Source of the DNA: Gliomastix tumulicola
Lineage: Eukaryota > Ascomycota > Sordariomycetes > Hypocreales > Bionectriaceae
Reading direction: 5' to 3'
Assembly (NCBI GenBank): GCA_001599755.1
Contig: BCHX01000001.1
Span: 3,100,001-3,164,000 of the forward strand
DNA: 64,000 bases
Shown here: positions 46,201-56,562 of the stretch, in pieces
How positions within the stretch are numbered: position 1 is the first letter of the stretch
Layout: each line of letters starts with the position of its first letter
Made by a program: the position numbers and the translations under genes
Notes under the pieces: generated by a model
What the model was told of the DNA's origin: nothing
Databases searched by the model: none
Seen by the model: only the letters and a program-made list of their open reading frames with translations

Positions 46201-48413
46201 GTCAATGGGGCCATGATTTCAGGCCCGACTACAAAGCAATCGGTCAGATACGTCAGCGATTCCCTCATGTACCGGTGATGGCACTCACTGCCACGGCGAC
46301 TCAGAACGTCATCGTCGACATCCAGCACAACCTCAGTCTAAGCAACTGTCAAGTGTTCTCTCAGAGTTTCAATCGCCCGAATCTCTACTACGAGGTCCGA
46401 CCGAAGCGTTCGAATCAGAGCGCAACGAGTGACATTGCAGCGCTTATCAAGAAGAAATATCGGGGCGTCAGCGGCATCATCTACACCATCTCTCGCAGGC
46501 AGGCTGAAGAAGTCGCACAGACGCTGTCTAATGATCACGGCATCAAGGCAGAGCACTATCACGCCCAAATCGACCCTGCGCAGAAAGTCGCCGTACAAAC
46601 TCAATGGCAGAAAGGAAGCGTTCAGGTGGTTGTGGCAACCATTGCCTTTGGAATGGGCATTGACAAGCCAGACGTCAGGTTTGTCGCGCATCATGGCATC
46701 CCCAAGAGTCTAGAGGGTTACTACCAGGAGACTGGGCGTGCCGGGAGAGATGGAAAGCCATCCGATTGCATCTTGTTCTACGGAAAGTCAGACATAAGGG
46801 TCCTCAAGAGGCTGATTTCGGAAGGCGATGGAAGCGAGGAGCAGAAGGAGAGACAGATGGTGATGCTCAACCGAGTGACCGCCTTCTGCGACAATCAGGC
46901 AGATTGCCGCCGGACAGAGGTGTTGCGGTACTTTGGAGAGGACTTCACGCCTGCACAGTGCCGTAAGACGTGCGACAATTGCAAGGCTGGACTTGTCTTC
47001 GAGCAAAAGGACTACTCGGAGGTGGCTAGAGCGGCACTGGAGGTTATCAATGCCCAGCACCATCTCACAGCTAACCAGTGTGCCGATATCTTGTTGGGAA
47101 AGGCGTATCCCCCAAGGGCCTCTCACTTGTCGGACGACTGGCGTGGCACGGCTAAGGGTATGCCGAAGCATGAAGTCGTGCGAGTGATCGACAAGCTCTT
47201 CTCGGAGAAAGCTCTGGATGAGGACAACCAAGTCAGTCCCTACGGAGTTGCCATTCAGTACCTGCGCATGGGCCCCATGGCCAGGGTGTTCATGGGAGGC
47301 CAACGCCAGCTCTTTTTGTCTGTGCAAGTTTCCGCTAAGGGCGCAGATGCTAGCAAGCCCAAGCCGCGAAAGTCGAAGAAGAAAGACAGTGCAAAGGCCA
47401 CACCTGCCGTGCAGTCGACTTACGTCTCTTCACCCGTAGAGCGGAGGAAGGGTCGGAACAGGCTGGTCCTTGACGATGAAGACGACGACGACGATGAGGA
47501 CGGGGAAGAGGAAGGCCATGAACTAAATTCGAGGGGCTATGCCAATGACGGCTTCTGTGTCTCTGATGATGATATTGATGAGGATGAGGATGAGGGCGCA
47601 TTCGACGGGCTGCCAGCGCACCGGCCAGCGAGGCCGCCTGCTGCGAAAAGGTCCTCCAAGAAGGCTGCAAAGCCTGTATCCGTCGACCAGCGACTGCAGA
47701 AGCTGCCCGAACTACATCAGGACTTAGTTCACAACTTCGTTGCCGAGGCCCAGACGCTTGAGGAGCAGATCCGGAACAAGAAGGAACTGAGGCGCCCACT
47801 CTTCACGGAGCAGGACTTGCGCGAGATGGCTGTTAGCTGGACGACGACTCTCGACAAGATGAGTCGGATACCAGGAATTCAGACGGACAAGGTCAAGGAG
47901 CATGGACCGAAGATGCTGGTCATTCTCAATAGGCATTACGAAATGTACAAGGCGGTGATGGGGGAGACTGCGACGGAAGCTGCCCCATCAGGACATGATC
48001 AAGATATAGTGGACTTGATCAGCTCTGACAACGAGTTTGACGACGAGGACGTGGATGATCAGGAAGAGGAGGATTCGCATTACTTCAACAACAATACCCC
48101 CCGTCCCGATGTCGAGGAATTCCATAACCGGCTTCAGAACCTGGCGTCTTCAGGCCTCGCTTCCGCGTCCAGAGGCTCATCTTCAAGAAGGGGCGGAGGA
48201 GGCGGGGGTAGAGGTGGCAGGAAATACTACCCGAAGAAAGGGGCTCGCAAGGCTTCAGGCGGCGCGGGCGGTGCATCGAATAGACGGCGAGGCGGAGGGT
48301 CCTTTGGCAACGGCAGGAAAGCGAGTGGATCGTCGGCGACCAGTTCCAAGCCACTGAGGGACGGCAAGATCGTGAAGAAGAGCAGCGGGGGAATCGGTCT
48401 GATGCCGTTTTGA
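43281..48413 (+). CDS. qde-3: RecQ helicase, BLM/Sgs1/QDE-3 type
   Basis: A single-exon gene of 1,710 residues starts at ATG 43281. The long N-terminus (1-810) is disordered, with acidic patches such as DDFDGLDDKIIPDSDDEF. The helicase core begins at WSPEVQKMLKERFRMKGFRHNQ; Walker A is GGGKS with K862; DEAH is at 968-971 (DEAHCVSQWGHDFRPDY); motif VI is YYQETGRAGRDGKPSD. An RQC zinc-binding module (CDNQADCRRTEVLRYF, then CRKTCDNC) and winged-helix region follow. An HRDC domain is seen near 1510-1560 (FTEQDLREMAVSW). The C-terminus is Gly/Arg-rich. The size and N-terminal disorder fit Sgs1/BLM and Neurospora QDE-3, which acts in recombination control and in quelling (aberrant-RNA generation). 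Smaller RecQ types lack such an N-terminus. The exact paralogue symbol is inferred. Confidence 0.88.
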   Translation: MTRNNLADQVAWLLRNTSSSKPAVLSFPSNSGSSISRFSQSRQSSSIEEPNEPRRSGQSTTVQSQQTVDAPPKPLYPILPAVSSSPRAAGDATVTTIHGRLEDGSMGRLTSASTPRKPSLVSRQQSSSTIPQSSTGNKKASNRPQHVSSSVSSSAPKAGRQTPGSKAHTSRSAATPTWNTEFPDLDPQDWDCMDLTEDAIPSSESFNFGPETRLWREEDALRPEPLLSSGGRKRKSDGISKEEDNDEETGFPDVYELLGTRPPAATPVSRASKRHRDATRSQKRSCIRDSVSRSRRGDGNETGSGNAIDRSRDEPSSPLGPKSRQIRDTPSRPSPSRAARVLSNETRRTPVPSTRQPPVVEPKHNDEDDFDGLDDKIIPDSDDEFMTPPSHNTSLAILSEKAKQPQSAEVIDLADDSSISLTVPQTNHESVRNLFPKLNTDNDQYLSVLSHLVANDSVLSEELNHVAALIQQNGQLFMEAINSRAKKDRRDEIKAEKERLLRQQETLKGLSGPLRAYRALCTQRETLAKQVTESYANGADTDEDELRLDKLTDDIQEAERQLVDTMAQGKLDGTLLSKRSTTSPVPLDLPNRPPAAPRTQLADHFNVNMAATSRSNSSASSSIDMTGDVVHQTQLPPQTKLWNQPLASSSTPSRTRLVPQDDYRSNEAPFPRQNLPGGRTNSQSHAIGNRTQMDLANFDAEYAVEQELLDNADDLDIAPKPRSHKKPKQPSHLGSARKPRNQHAPEDFSDFSDDEEMLAFAQDYETQQSLRPASQSSRRVLNETSGNSVPASKPKKTSAVPQQVPEQSIPPHLMKHPWSPEVQKMLKERFRMKGFRHNQLEAINATLAAKDAFVLMPTGGGKSLCYQLPAVVRTGKTRGVTIVISPLLSLMQDQVDHMKALGIQAVAFNSECSAQYKKQVMSAFNERSPEHFVELLYVTPEMVNKSAAFGEAMQTLYRKGKFARLVIDEAHCVSQWGHDFRPDYKAIGQIRQRFPHVPVMALTATATQNVIVDIQHNLSLSNCQVFSQSFNRPNLYYEVRPKRSNQSATSDIAALIKKKYRGVSGIIYTISRRQAEEVAQTLSNDHGIKAEHYHAQIDPAQKVAVQTQWQKGSVQVVVATIAFGMGIDKPDVRFVAHHGIPKSLEGYYQETGRAGRDGKPSDCILFYGKSDIRVLKRLISEGDGSEEQKERQMVMLNRVTAFCDNQADCRRTEVLRYFGEDFTPAQCRKTCDNCKAGLVFEQKDYSEVARAALEVINAQHHLTANQCADILLGKAYPPRASHLSDDWRGTAKGMPKHEVVRVIDKLFSEKALDEDNQVSPYGVAIQYLRMGPMARVFMGGQRQLFLSVQVSAKGADASKPKPRKSKKKDSAKATPAVQSTYVSSPVERRKGRNRLVLDDEDDDDDEDGEEEGHELNSRGYANDGFCVSDDDIDEDEDEGAFDGLPAHRPARPPAAKRSSKKAAKPVSVDQRLQKLPELHQDLVHNFVAEAQTLEEQIRNKKELRRPLFTEQDLREMAVSWTTTLDKMSRIPGIQTDKVKEHGPKMLVILNRHYEMYKAVMGETATEAAPSGHDQDIVDLISSDNEFDDEDVDDQEEEDSHYFNNNTPRPDVEEFHNRLQNLASSGLASASRGSSSRRGGGGGGRGGRKYYPKKGARKASGGAGGASNRRRGGGSFGNGRKASGSSATSSKPLRDGKIVKKSSGGIGLMPF

Positions 48414-49221
48414 GGAGCGGCACTTCTCTGTGGGATATCCTGATACTATGATCTTTGCTTAGGCGTTGTGGAAAGCTACTATTAGATGTTAGGCATGACT
48501 GCGTTACTTTATGATGGGGCCGGGATACCTTATACTACCTATAGAAAGCTTAGCTGGCGTCAAGCAATTAGAATCTCGATTCAAGCAAGTTACTCAGGCC
48601 CTCTGCTCTCCTACTTACTTAACGAATGTAGGATCTCCCCCTTCATTAGAGTTTCACGGCTTCACGGCACGCCCACATGGTTGAGAAGAAAAGTGACAAT
48701 TATAGAAGAGAGATTCACTCTTCATCCATTCCCTTGTCTATGATGCAATGTTCATCTTCGAATAGTCCAAAGACATGGGTATACAGACAGATCAAACTAG
48801 TAGTAGCCGCGTAGTTACACACTCGCAACATGGGATATCTGACAAGACAGGAGAGATGAAATACAACAGGTTGAAGCTGCAAGCTGCCTCGAACAAGTCC
48901 CCCTTCCATCATAACAACAGAATATTACAATCACATCGGGATCCCGCCCTTATTCTCAACAGGGAAACATTGTTAAATATCAAGGAGAGGGAGAGAAAAA
49001 AAAAAACCCTCCTAGAGAGAAAAACCTCCACATTTGACATGATGGATGATAGATACTATCTTGCCCTCGCCTCGAACGCTGAACGCCATGCTGTGAACAC
49101 CTCTGAAAGCTCACAATGTCGTTCCTAGTAAAAAAACATGGCCGAGGCGCTATTACAAACAAACAAAAACAGCTGGGAAGAGAGGGTGAGGAGGAAGAGA
49201 GGAAAAAAAGAGAAGTTTGCT
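48414..49221. other. intergenic, between convergent recQ and kar9
   Basis: The 808-base spacer holds two 3' UTRs. It is A-rich near 48990-49010 and 49195-49212. Small frames inside have no coding character. No gene is seen. Confidence 0.5.
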
Positions 49222-52200
49222 TCAATGGCGCCATCTTGGCCGGTTGTCGGCTGGCTCTGTCTTCTTGCGGTTTGCCAGGCGTGATCCCGCTTCCGGCAAG
49301 GGGCTTGCACGCCCAATGCTCGAACCTCGCCTGTCACGGGTCAACGGCAGACCGCCCGCCCTTCTCGAGGGCTGATCTAGCGAGCTGGCTGGTCTCCCCG
49401 CCTCGTGATCGGCCGCTACTGACATGGCCCTCGGGGGCTGATAAGACGACCGACGTACGGAAGACAGGGAAGAGTTCGTGCTCTGCGAGAATAAGGAAGG
49501 CTTTGCCGGCCCTGGAGGTCCGACACCCGGTGAAGCAAGCCGCTCTCGGAATGACAGCCGTGAATGCCCAGTCCTAGTGGGCGTTTCGTGAGCCTGAGGG
49601 GATTCTGATACAGCTCTGGCGAGGGGGCTCCTTGGTTGCGGTAATTTAGAATGGGATGACGGCGTCAGCGACGAGGATGACCTCTGCGTCCCTGGCGTCC
49701 GTCTGGCGTATGGACTAGGAGTCGTGAGGCTCAACGGCTTGAAGTTGTGTCCAGTGTCTATGCCGTTTGTCGACGAGTTCCACGCCGGGCGGTGCCCCAA
49801 TGTCGAGTTCGGACGCTGAATTTGGCTTCCTCGCACCGGCGTAGCAGTAGACGGCCCTGCCATGGTTGAGAGTCGCGATGGCATCAATCGTCTCGACGTA
49901 GCACTGTGAGCTGTCGGGGCGGGCAAGGAGGATTGGCGCCGGTTGGAAGGCACATTGCTATGTGTGCTCGATGAGCGAGTTTTGGATGTCTTGGTGACTG
50001 GTGTGTAAGGGTCGAACCCGAGGCTGGACATTATCTCGGAGGAAGGAGGCGAGCTCTGGGGAGTGTCATGACCACTCCCAATCGTCGATCTGTCATTTGA
50101 CAGCATGCTCGAGACTGAGTCACGCAGATGTTGACCCCGTCTGTCCAGGTGTAGCTCGTCTACCGCGGCGTCCGTTTCCGCAATCTGCGTCCTGAGGCTA
50201 CTCCATCTGCTTTGGAGGTCCTGGTCGAGGCGAAGAATTTCCCCATTCACTGTCAGGCGATCCTTGACCCCCTTGTTGATGATGGACAGGACACGCTCAA
50301 TGGCAGGGCCATAATGCGTCTTCTTGGCCTCGTAATTCTCCAGTTTCTTCATCAGAGCCGGCTGGTTTGCTGGCTGGGGATGTGTCTCAGCGTCCATGGC
50401 TTCCCTGAGCTTCAGCAGAGACCGCTCGACTGAGTCGTGCATCTTCTGGGCTTGGCGCCCGGCACCTCTGAACACAATCACCCACCGGTCCTCGCCGAGC
50501 TCTTTGCGAAGTGACTCTGCGTCCTTCTCAAGCTTCTTATAGGTAGCATCCAGCCCGGCGCGGCGCATCTCCAATTCGTCGCAGGCGGTGGGGAACGACC
50601 TCTCAGCCCTGGTCTGAAAGACGGACAACCGCATCGGTAGAAAGTCAAGCGATGCCCTCAAGGGCTGCATCCGTGCAAACAGGGCGAGAAGACTCGAATC
50701 GTCGTGCGACAGGCCTGGTGTCCCTGGTGTCCCTGGCGATCCAGGGGTCATCGGAAACGGGGGAAGTCCCATACGGCCCGGTGCTGGAAGTCGTGCTGAC
50801 GGCGGAGGTGTGTCCTCGACGATAGTCTCGAGGTCGCCAATGTCGACGTTGTCGGCACCGGCGGCCACGGCAATGCTCTTGTGTCGTCGTTCCTCCATCT
50901 CGAAGACGAGGCGGGCAAGCTCGTCCATCTCGGTCTGAATATCACCTAGAACATAGTTCCAGAGCTCCTCCCATTCCATAGCTATCTCAACCTGGCCGCG
51001 GACATTCTGCAGCGTGCGACGAATGCCGTCCCATTCGGTTATGATCGATTCCATCTGCGAAACGGCATGTTTTAGGTCATTTGCAGCAACGGTGGCAATA
51101 TCGGCTCGTTCCTGGAGCTCCTCGATAGCTCCGACGTAGACGTTGATGAGTTCCTCGAAACGCAGAATGGCCTTCTCGACCTCGTCCAATCCTTCTCGTC
51201 CGCCTGCAGCTGACCACTCAACATCATCCTCGCTGTCAAGACCCCCAATCACCTCGGAAGCTTTGGAGATCCAGCTCCTTATTTGCTCGGCGGCGTTGAT
51301 GAGGGCTTTCGCAGCAACCTGGGCCGTTGGAATGGCGGAGACCTTGCTCGACAGCGATTCGGCATCGGGCAACTGGAGCGAGGTCAACTGCGCCAGTTGG
51401 TTTGCGAAAGAAGCTCGTGATAGGGTATAGATGGAGCCAGGCCGATTCTGGCCAGGGGAGAAGTAGGAGCCTATGCCGGGCGTGTAGCCATCTGACCCGG
51501 TGGAGGCTGGAGGGGTGACAACGGCAGGAGTTTCTTTCGGAGGTGGAGGCGGAGGTGTATCGTTGTCGGTGTCATTATTGCTATCGTTGCCGGTTTCGAC
51601 GACCGAGGGTGGACGCGTCTCGCGCTCGATGTGTTCACGACGAATTTCCGGGGTTGCCTTGATACCGTTGCCATTCTCGTGATCAGGCAGACGGTATTTT
51701 TGTGTGTCCATAGCCAGAGGCTCTGGCGTCGTGATTTCGGGGAGTATAGGAGCTGGCTCTGGCGGGAGATCGGGCAGCGGCGGTTCAGAGGAAAGATCCC
51801 CCGGAGCTTGGTCCTCGGCGGTGACGCTGCCGGCTGCGGTCAGGAACGGAAATGTGGCGCCGGCGCCTTTCCAGGGGCGACCGCGCCGAACGATGACCGA
51901 CGGCCGGGAGCCTGCCTGGTGATTCTCGTCAAGGCGTCGGAGCTGGTCTTCGTTGAGCCGGCCGATGCTGTTGCTGGGCGGCGGTGATGCGTCCGTGGCC
52001 GGCGGGATTTTCTTGGAAGAGCCGAATCCCAATGCCTTCAGCCTCTCGGCTACGCTAGGCGAGGTCTTGCGGATGGCCGAAGCTATATCTGACTGCTGGA
52101 GGGAACGTGTTTGTGATTGGGAACGCGACAGCGGGCGGGTCAGCGGCTGAGAAGAATTGACTGAAGAAGCAGACGAGGACGGCCTGACATTGGCCGGGGC

Positions 52201-52512
52201 TGCAGAAGTGGAACTGGCGAAGGGGATTTGGGATAGACTGTCGGGAACGTCGGTGAAAGCGAGGGAATCGAATGGTGCGTGTGTGTCGATGGCTGGATCC
52301 GTCAGGAGCTGGGATTGAGGAGATTCATGGAGTTGCGGTTGTTGCAGCAGCTCATGACCACGTTGCGATGCGGTGTGGAGAGGCTCAGGATCAGCGGCGG
52401 TGTTGCTCCCAGTGGTGATTTCAGTGGTGATTTCAGTGGTGCCTTTAGCGGTGCTGCCCGCTGGAGCGCTGCTGCTGGCAGGCACCAGGGTGCTGCTGTC
52501 AACTTGGGTCAT
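49222..52512 (-). CDS. kar9: karyogamy protein KAR9 homologue
   Basis: The frame is open from just after a stop near 52770 to the TGA at 49222. The first ATG in it is 52512, giving 1,096 residues. Extra residues from an upstream exon are possible, since a CTAG acceptor lies right at the open frame's start. The central part (about residues 440-900) is a long helical block typical of fungal KAR9, with AAKALINAAEQIRSWISKASE, EWEELWNYVLGDIQTEMDELARLVFEM (in parts) and RWVIVFRGAGRQAQKMHDSVER. Flanking regions are Ser/Pro-rich, and the C-terminus has basic SxIP-like or Ser-Arg stretches that in KAR9 bind EB1/Bim1. KAR9 links microtubule plus ends to myosin V for spindle and nuclear positioning. Confidence 0.82.
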   Translation of the reverse strand: MTQVDSSTLVPASSSAPAGSTAKGTTEITTEITTGSNTAADPEPLHTASQRGHELLQQPQLHESPQSQLLTDPAIDTHAPFDSLAFTDVPDSLSQIPFASSTSAAPANVRPSSSASSVNSSQPLTRPLSRSQSQTRSLQQSDIASAIRKTSPSVAERLKALGFGSSKKIPPATDASPPPSNSIGRLNEDQLRRLDENHQAGSRPSVIVRRGRPWKGAGATFPFLTAAGSVTAEDQAPGDLSSEPPLPDLPPEPAPILPEITTPEPLAMDTQKYRLPDHENGNGIKATPEIRREHIERETRPPSVVETGNDSNNDTDNDTPPPPPPKETPAVVTPPASTGSDGYTPGIGSYFSPGQNRPGSIYTLSRASFANQLAQLTSLQLPDAESLSSKVSAIPTAQVAAKALINAAEQIRSWISKASEVIGGLDSEDDVEWSAAGGREGLDEVEKAILRFEELINVYVGAIEELQERADIATVAANDLKHAVSQMESIITEWDGIRRTLQNVRGQVEIAMEWEELWNYVLGDIQTEMDELARLVFEMEERRHKSIAVAAGADNVDIGDLETIVEDTPPPSARLPAPGRMGLPPFPMTPGSPGTPGTPGLSHDDSSLLALFARMQPLRASLDFLPMRLSVFQTRAERSFPTACDELEMRRAGLDATYKKLEKDAESLRKELGEDRWVIVFRGAGRQAQKMHDSVERSLLKLREAMDAETHPQPANQPALMKKLENYEAKKTHYGPAIERVLSIINKGVKDRLTVNGEILRLDQDLQSRWSSLRTQIAETDAAVDELHLDRRGQHLRDSVSSMLSNDRSTIGSGHDTPQSSPPSSEIMSSLGFDPYTPVTKTSKTRSSSTHSNVPSNRRQSSLPAPTAHSATSRRLMPSRLSTMAGPSTATPVRGSQIQRPNSTLGHRPAWNSSTNGIDTGHNFKPLSLTTPSPYARRTPGTQRSSSSLTPSSHSKLPQPRSPLARAVSESPQAHETPTRTGHSRLSFRERLASPGVGPPGPAKPSLFSQSTNSSLSSVRRSSYQPPRAMSVAADHEAGRPASSLDQPSRRAGGLPLTRDRRGSSIGRASPLPEAGSRLANRKKTEPADNRPRWRH

Positions 52513-55002
52513 TGGGCCTGGCAATTGGACTGCAGGCGACGGGGTCCCAGCGCCCGACCGGGAAGTGAGAGGCCCAGAAGCGACCAGGCTCTTGCTGATA
52601 TTGGACTTGGGGAAATCAGCGGTGCGTGTCCTGATCGAATCGGCCGTGTTCTGCTCGAGGGTGGAAAAGAGGAAAAGGAGGAACGTCCGGGTGTCACAAG
52701 CCCAGGCATCAAAACCGATCAACCGCTCGTCCAACCAGACAGAGAATCGTGGCGATGAGCCGGTGGGGATCCGCTAGATCGCGTCGACGGGACAAGTCAG
52801 CCCAATCATGGTCTGACCTTTCAGACAGTCTGAGAGGGTTCAATAGACGGGTGGTCCGGCCACGAGTTCGCTGATGGACGGATCGATTCGACGGCGATGG
52901 CGGGGCAGAGCGACGCCAGAGCAGAGCAGTAAGGGAAGGGAGTGCTATAATAGCCCGATGGATGATAAGAATTAAGAACCGCGACCGGGAGGTCGGCAGG
53001 CAGTCCTCTGCGTCGGGAACGAATGAGAAGCTGGAAAATCGACTTACACGTCTGGCTTGTCCGCTTTTACGCGTCAGAGGCAATAGCCGAGGGATGGGCA
53101 ACAACGTGTCGGTTCTCGAGGAAAATTATTGACAGCAAATACCTTACATGCCTCGACTACGCCGTCCGACGGCCATGAACGAACGTTTCAAGGGGTCGAG
53201 GTCAGAGAGTCACGCAGTAGCACTTGTTAGGCAGGAACGAACCTGTGCCTTGATTCGCGGTATTATTAAAACACTGAAACCGCAGATGTGCGAAACGGGA
53301 CGAAATTAATGAGCTACCTACCTTATTTCGAGGTACACCTGGTGAACTGCTAAGTCTTCCGCTATCCGTGACGGCTACAGCCTCTTGACCATGCGAGCCA
53401 CTAATACCATCGCTGTGGAAAAGAGATGATTTAATAATTCAGCGAAATTATGAACCTCGTTCATCCTTGGCTTTGCCTGGGGTCTCGCAATGCTTGGTAT
53501 CCCATGTGGCCTTGGGGAGCGTGGCATCTTGACTGAGGGGTCCTTATTAGTGTGTATTAATTTCACCTTATTTCTCGTTCATGCTGGAACTGTTCCGCTC
53601 TCCCGACCCAGGAAGCCACCTCTTCACGGTGTTCCAGGGCTCAGAAGCTCACCAGCCATCATAGAGCAACTTTGAACAGGCCAGCCTGAGATCTTGTCTC
53701 TCTCTCTCGACTCTTTGCAAGACCTGAATTCAATTTCATGCAGCTCCGGGCAAGACAGTGTTAGCCCGATACGGCATAGCTGGGCGGATAGCGATCCAGG
53801 GGTCGGTAGATCAGAGCGTTCCGGTATTAATGCAGTACCTCCTGACCACAGGCAATGAATAGCTACCAGCAGGTCATGTCTTAGTGATTGTGTGCAAAAA
53901 GAGTTCAGTTGAGCCTTGCTTGACGAAAGATGTGTCGGGGTGTTTCGGATAGAGACATCGTGACGTTGTCCAGGTGCTGGTATTGACTTTCGTTGCCGTG
54001 GCAGCTCCTCGGCTGTTTGGGAAAGGCAAGCTAATGAAAACATCCCCTAGCACGGTCAAGCTCGAGATGGTGAGACCTTCCATGCGGGAGAATGGAGGCA
54101 GCTACTATCTGCAGTAGCCTTCCATGACGAGAAAGAAACAACCAGCGCCCGTCTCTTCAGAATGAGTGGCTCTGCATCTCCAGCCCATTAACATGAGGCG
54201 ATCATTTGGCAGGAAGCCAGAGTGGCACGTCGTACATACGGTCGTTCCTTCCTCCCCGCATCTTCAGACCAAACTGCAGGAGCCAGGCCAGGAAAGGAAA
54301 CGCGAGACGCAATTTCCTCAGACACCGACCAACCAAACGCCGCCTCGGCATCCAATCAATTCCACAAAGTCTCCAGCATCAATGGCTTGCTGCCCGGGCA
54401 CGCGCGCTGCAGAATAGCCAGCCGAACGACCCCTGACCAATTATTAATTAGTTATGCAGTCTCGTTCCGAATGGTAGGTACGGCAACTGTGCCTTGCCTC
54501 ACGCACCACCCACGTGAACCCTGCATCTGCATTTGGCGTTGTGTCTTCACTGTTCCTCAATTTGCTCCCATTTTGTCTGTTACTTGCTCACTGGAATGTC
54601 CCGAGACGATCGTTGATTTGCACATATCCTCTGCTTTCTCCGCCCTTCGTTGCCCGTTCACCGTCGACTTACATATACCTGCCTGCCTGCTTCCACTCGA
54701 TACCCCCTACGACTACCTTTGGAGCTTGGGGAGCCATTCGCCTCTGTTCTCCCTTGCTTCGTTCTTCTCGCTTGCGATCAATTAACAGCTATACTCGCTA
54801 CGACATTCATTGACCCCCTATCCATCGATATCCGATATACACAACAACCCCGATTGCGAAGTGCCGGCGACGCAGCCAAGAACCCCCCCCCCCCACCAAA
54901 GAGCCCAGCTTCTCGCTTCTGGATAAGGACCGGGCGCACAACACTGCCAGACGTTGGACACTGGTTGGACACAGTCCTGAGACTGTTGAACACGTCGTCA
55001 CT
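52513..55002. promoter_or_regulatory. intergenic between kar9 and a conserved-looking gene
   Basis: The 2.5-kb divergent region begins with a further open, ATG-less frame (to about 52767) that may belong to kar9. A CACGTG lies at 54511-54516. From 54520 to 54900 the plus strand is C/T-rich, ending in a C10 run near 54885-54894, which looks like the leader of the plus-strand gene at 55003. No separate gene is supported. Confidence 0.4.
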
Positions 55003-56562
55003 ATGGCAATGGCCACTGCTGCTCGAAGGGAAGAGTCCCCCTCGTCCGACACCTCTCCTACTCCAGCGCTGGGAGCAGTACCAGACTTGTCACGTTCCGT
55101 GTCTATCGCCTCGAACACGACCGGCACCCCATCCCGTCATTCTTCTGCCGGCGACAGCCTCCTGGGCACACGCAGCTCGTCCGGTTCTGATCATGGGCGA
55201 CCTGCGCGACACTCATATCACGGCCACGACATCAGTCGGCGGCGGAGGGGGTACATGCGGCCCCAAGCCACCGATTTCGCCGCCAGTGCCAAGTCTCGGG
55301 AGAGCGTCATGAGCCTCGGCAGTATCGCACACTTGCAGTATTATTTTGCTCGGACAGGACTTCTAGATGGGAAGGGGGGCCAGCTTGCTAGAAAGAAGCA
55401 GAAGCACCCCGCCACACTGGACCTCTCGATGCTTGATGGCTCATCGACCAATCCTGCGATTGCAGGAAGCGATTTCGACTCGTCGTATGCGTCTATGGGC
55501 AGCAGTCCCGATCTCGGGGCTGAACAATATGAGAATGGGGTCTTAACAGAGTCCCCTGTGGACGACGTGGATGGATCCTTTGATGAGAGCTTTGGGGAGT
55601 CAGAATCTGGGATGCTTCCGCCGACAGTGAGCACGTACAACCACAAGGAAAAGGAGGTACCCAAGCCGCCGACCAGGCTGGAGCTCAAAGCCGATGTTGA
55701 GAGCACCCTCACAGAGGCTGGGAACGCATTAAAGGAGGTGGAGGAGCGCAAGGAAGGCACATACTCTGAGCCGCCAGATGCGCCAGAGTACGTCAATATG
55801 CCCGAGGAGAACACGCAGGGATGGTATGAACTCCAGGGAATGCGAATCTTGGACGTTGTGACACTGGCAATTCGGGCAGCCAAACTATACTACACAGGCC
55901 ACGAGCTCCCTGATCGGCTGGATTCGATCAAGACCGAGAAGCAAATCCGGATGGACCTTCTGGCCGTGATGGATGTGCTCAAGCAGATGGCTGTCCGGGG
56001 CTTCAAGGGCGGCTTGAGGCACGAGGAGATCCAGATTATGAATGGGTGGATCGAGAGCGTCTGGCTGATCTTGAAGCGAGAAGAGGAGATTGAGGCAGCC
56101 GAAGAGGCTGAGAGAGCGAGCTGGACATGGCTGGAGGGCGACTGGACAGGCCGCGAGATGGAGCGCGAGCGGGCATTCCTGGTATCCATGGACACCGAGG
56201 CGGAGCCAATACCAGACTGGATACCGCTGTCCGGAGGGCAAGCAGGGCCGACACCTTTCTTGGAAACCATGCAGAATGGCCTTCGCCTGATCAAGCTTCA
56301 CAATGCCGTGGTCATGAAGTCTAGAAGGCGATTCGGGGCCATACCAACCTTCCATACCGACACGCAGAAGCCGTACCGTCGCGCAGATAATCTGCGCTAC
56401 TGGATCAAGGCAGCAGAGCTGCGCTTCGAGCTCATGCTCAGCGTCGACGTCATGGGCATCGTCTATAATACCGGGCCTGAAGCATGGAAGAAGTTTGAGG
56501 AGGCCATCTTTAAGTGGTGCCGCCATGTCCGGGAGGAGGTGACGAAGGACGTGGTTCAGTAA
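55003..56562 (+). CDS. conserved-looking fungal protein of unknown function
   Basis: A single-exon gene of 519 residues starts at ATG 55003 (a second ATG is at 55009). Residues 1-110 are disordered and Ser/Thr-rich with a basic RRRRGYMRP patch. Residues 110-125 (LGSIAHLQYYFARTGLLDGK) form a short block followed by acidic, Ser-rich sequence to about 215. Residues 255-515 are a compact helical domain rich in Trp and Glu. Landmarks are GWYELQGMRILDVVTLAIRA, DLLAVMDVLKQMAVRGF, MNGWIESVWLILKREEEIE and YRRADNLRYWIKAAELRFE. No membrane segment, signal peptide or catalytic signature is visible. I do not recognise the family. The regular composition, the leader in front and the clean stop argue that it is a real gene. 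Confidence 0.72.
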   Translation: MAMATAARREESPSSDTSPTPALGAVPDLSRSVSIASNTTGTPSRHSSAGDSLLGTRSSSGSDHGRPARHSYHGHDISRRRRGYMRPQATDFAASAKSRESVMSLGSIAHLQYYFARTGLLDGKGGQLARKKQKHPATLDLSMLDGSSTNPAIAGSDFDSSYASMGSSPDLGAEQYENGVLTESPVDDVDGSFDESFGESESGMLPPTVSTYNHKEKEVPKPPTRLELKADVESTLTEAGNALKEVEERKEGTYSEPPDAPEYVNMPEENTQGWYELQGMRILDVVTLAIRAAKLYYTGHELPDRLDSIKTEKQIRMDLLAVMDVLKQMAVRGFKGGLRHEEIQIMNGWIESVWLILKREEEIEAAEEAERASWTWLEGDWTGREMERERAFLVSMDTEAEPIPDWIPLSGGQAGPTPFLETMQNGLRLIKLHNAVVMKSRRRFGAIPTFHTDTQKPYRRADNLRYWIKAAELRFELMLSVDVMGIVYNTGPEAWKKFEEAIFKWCRHVREEVTKDVVQ

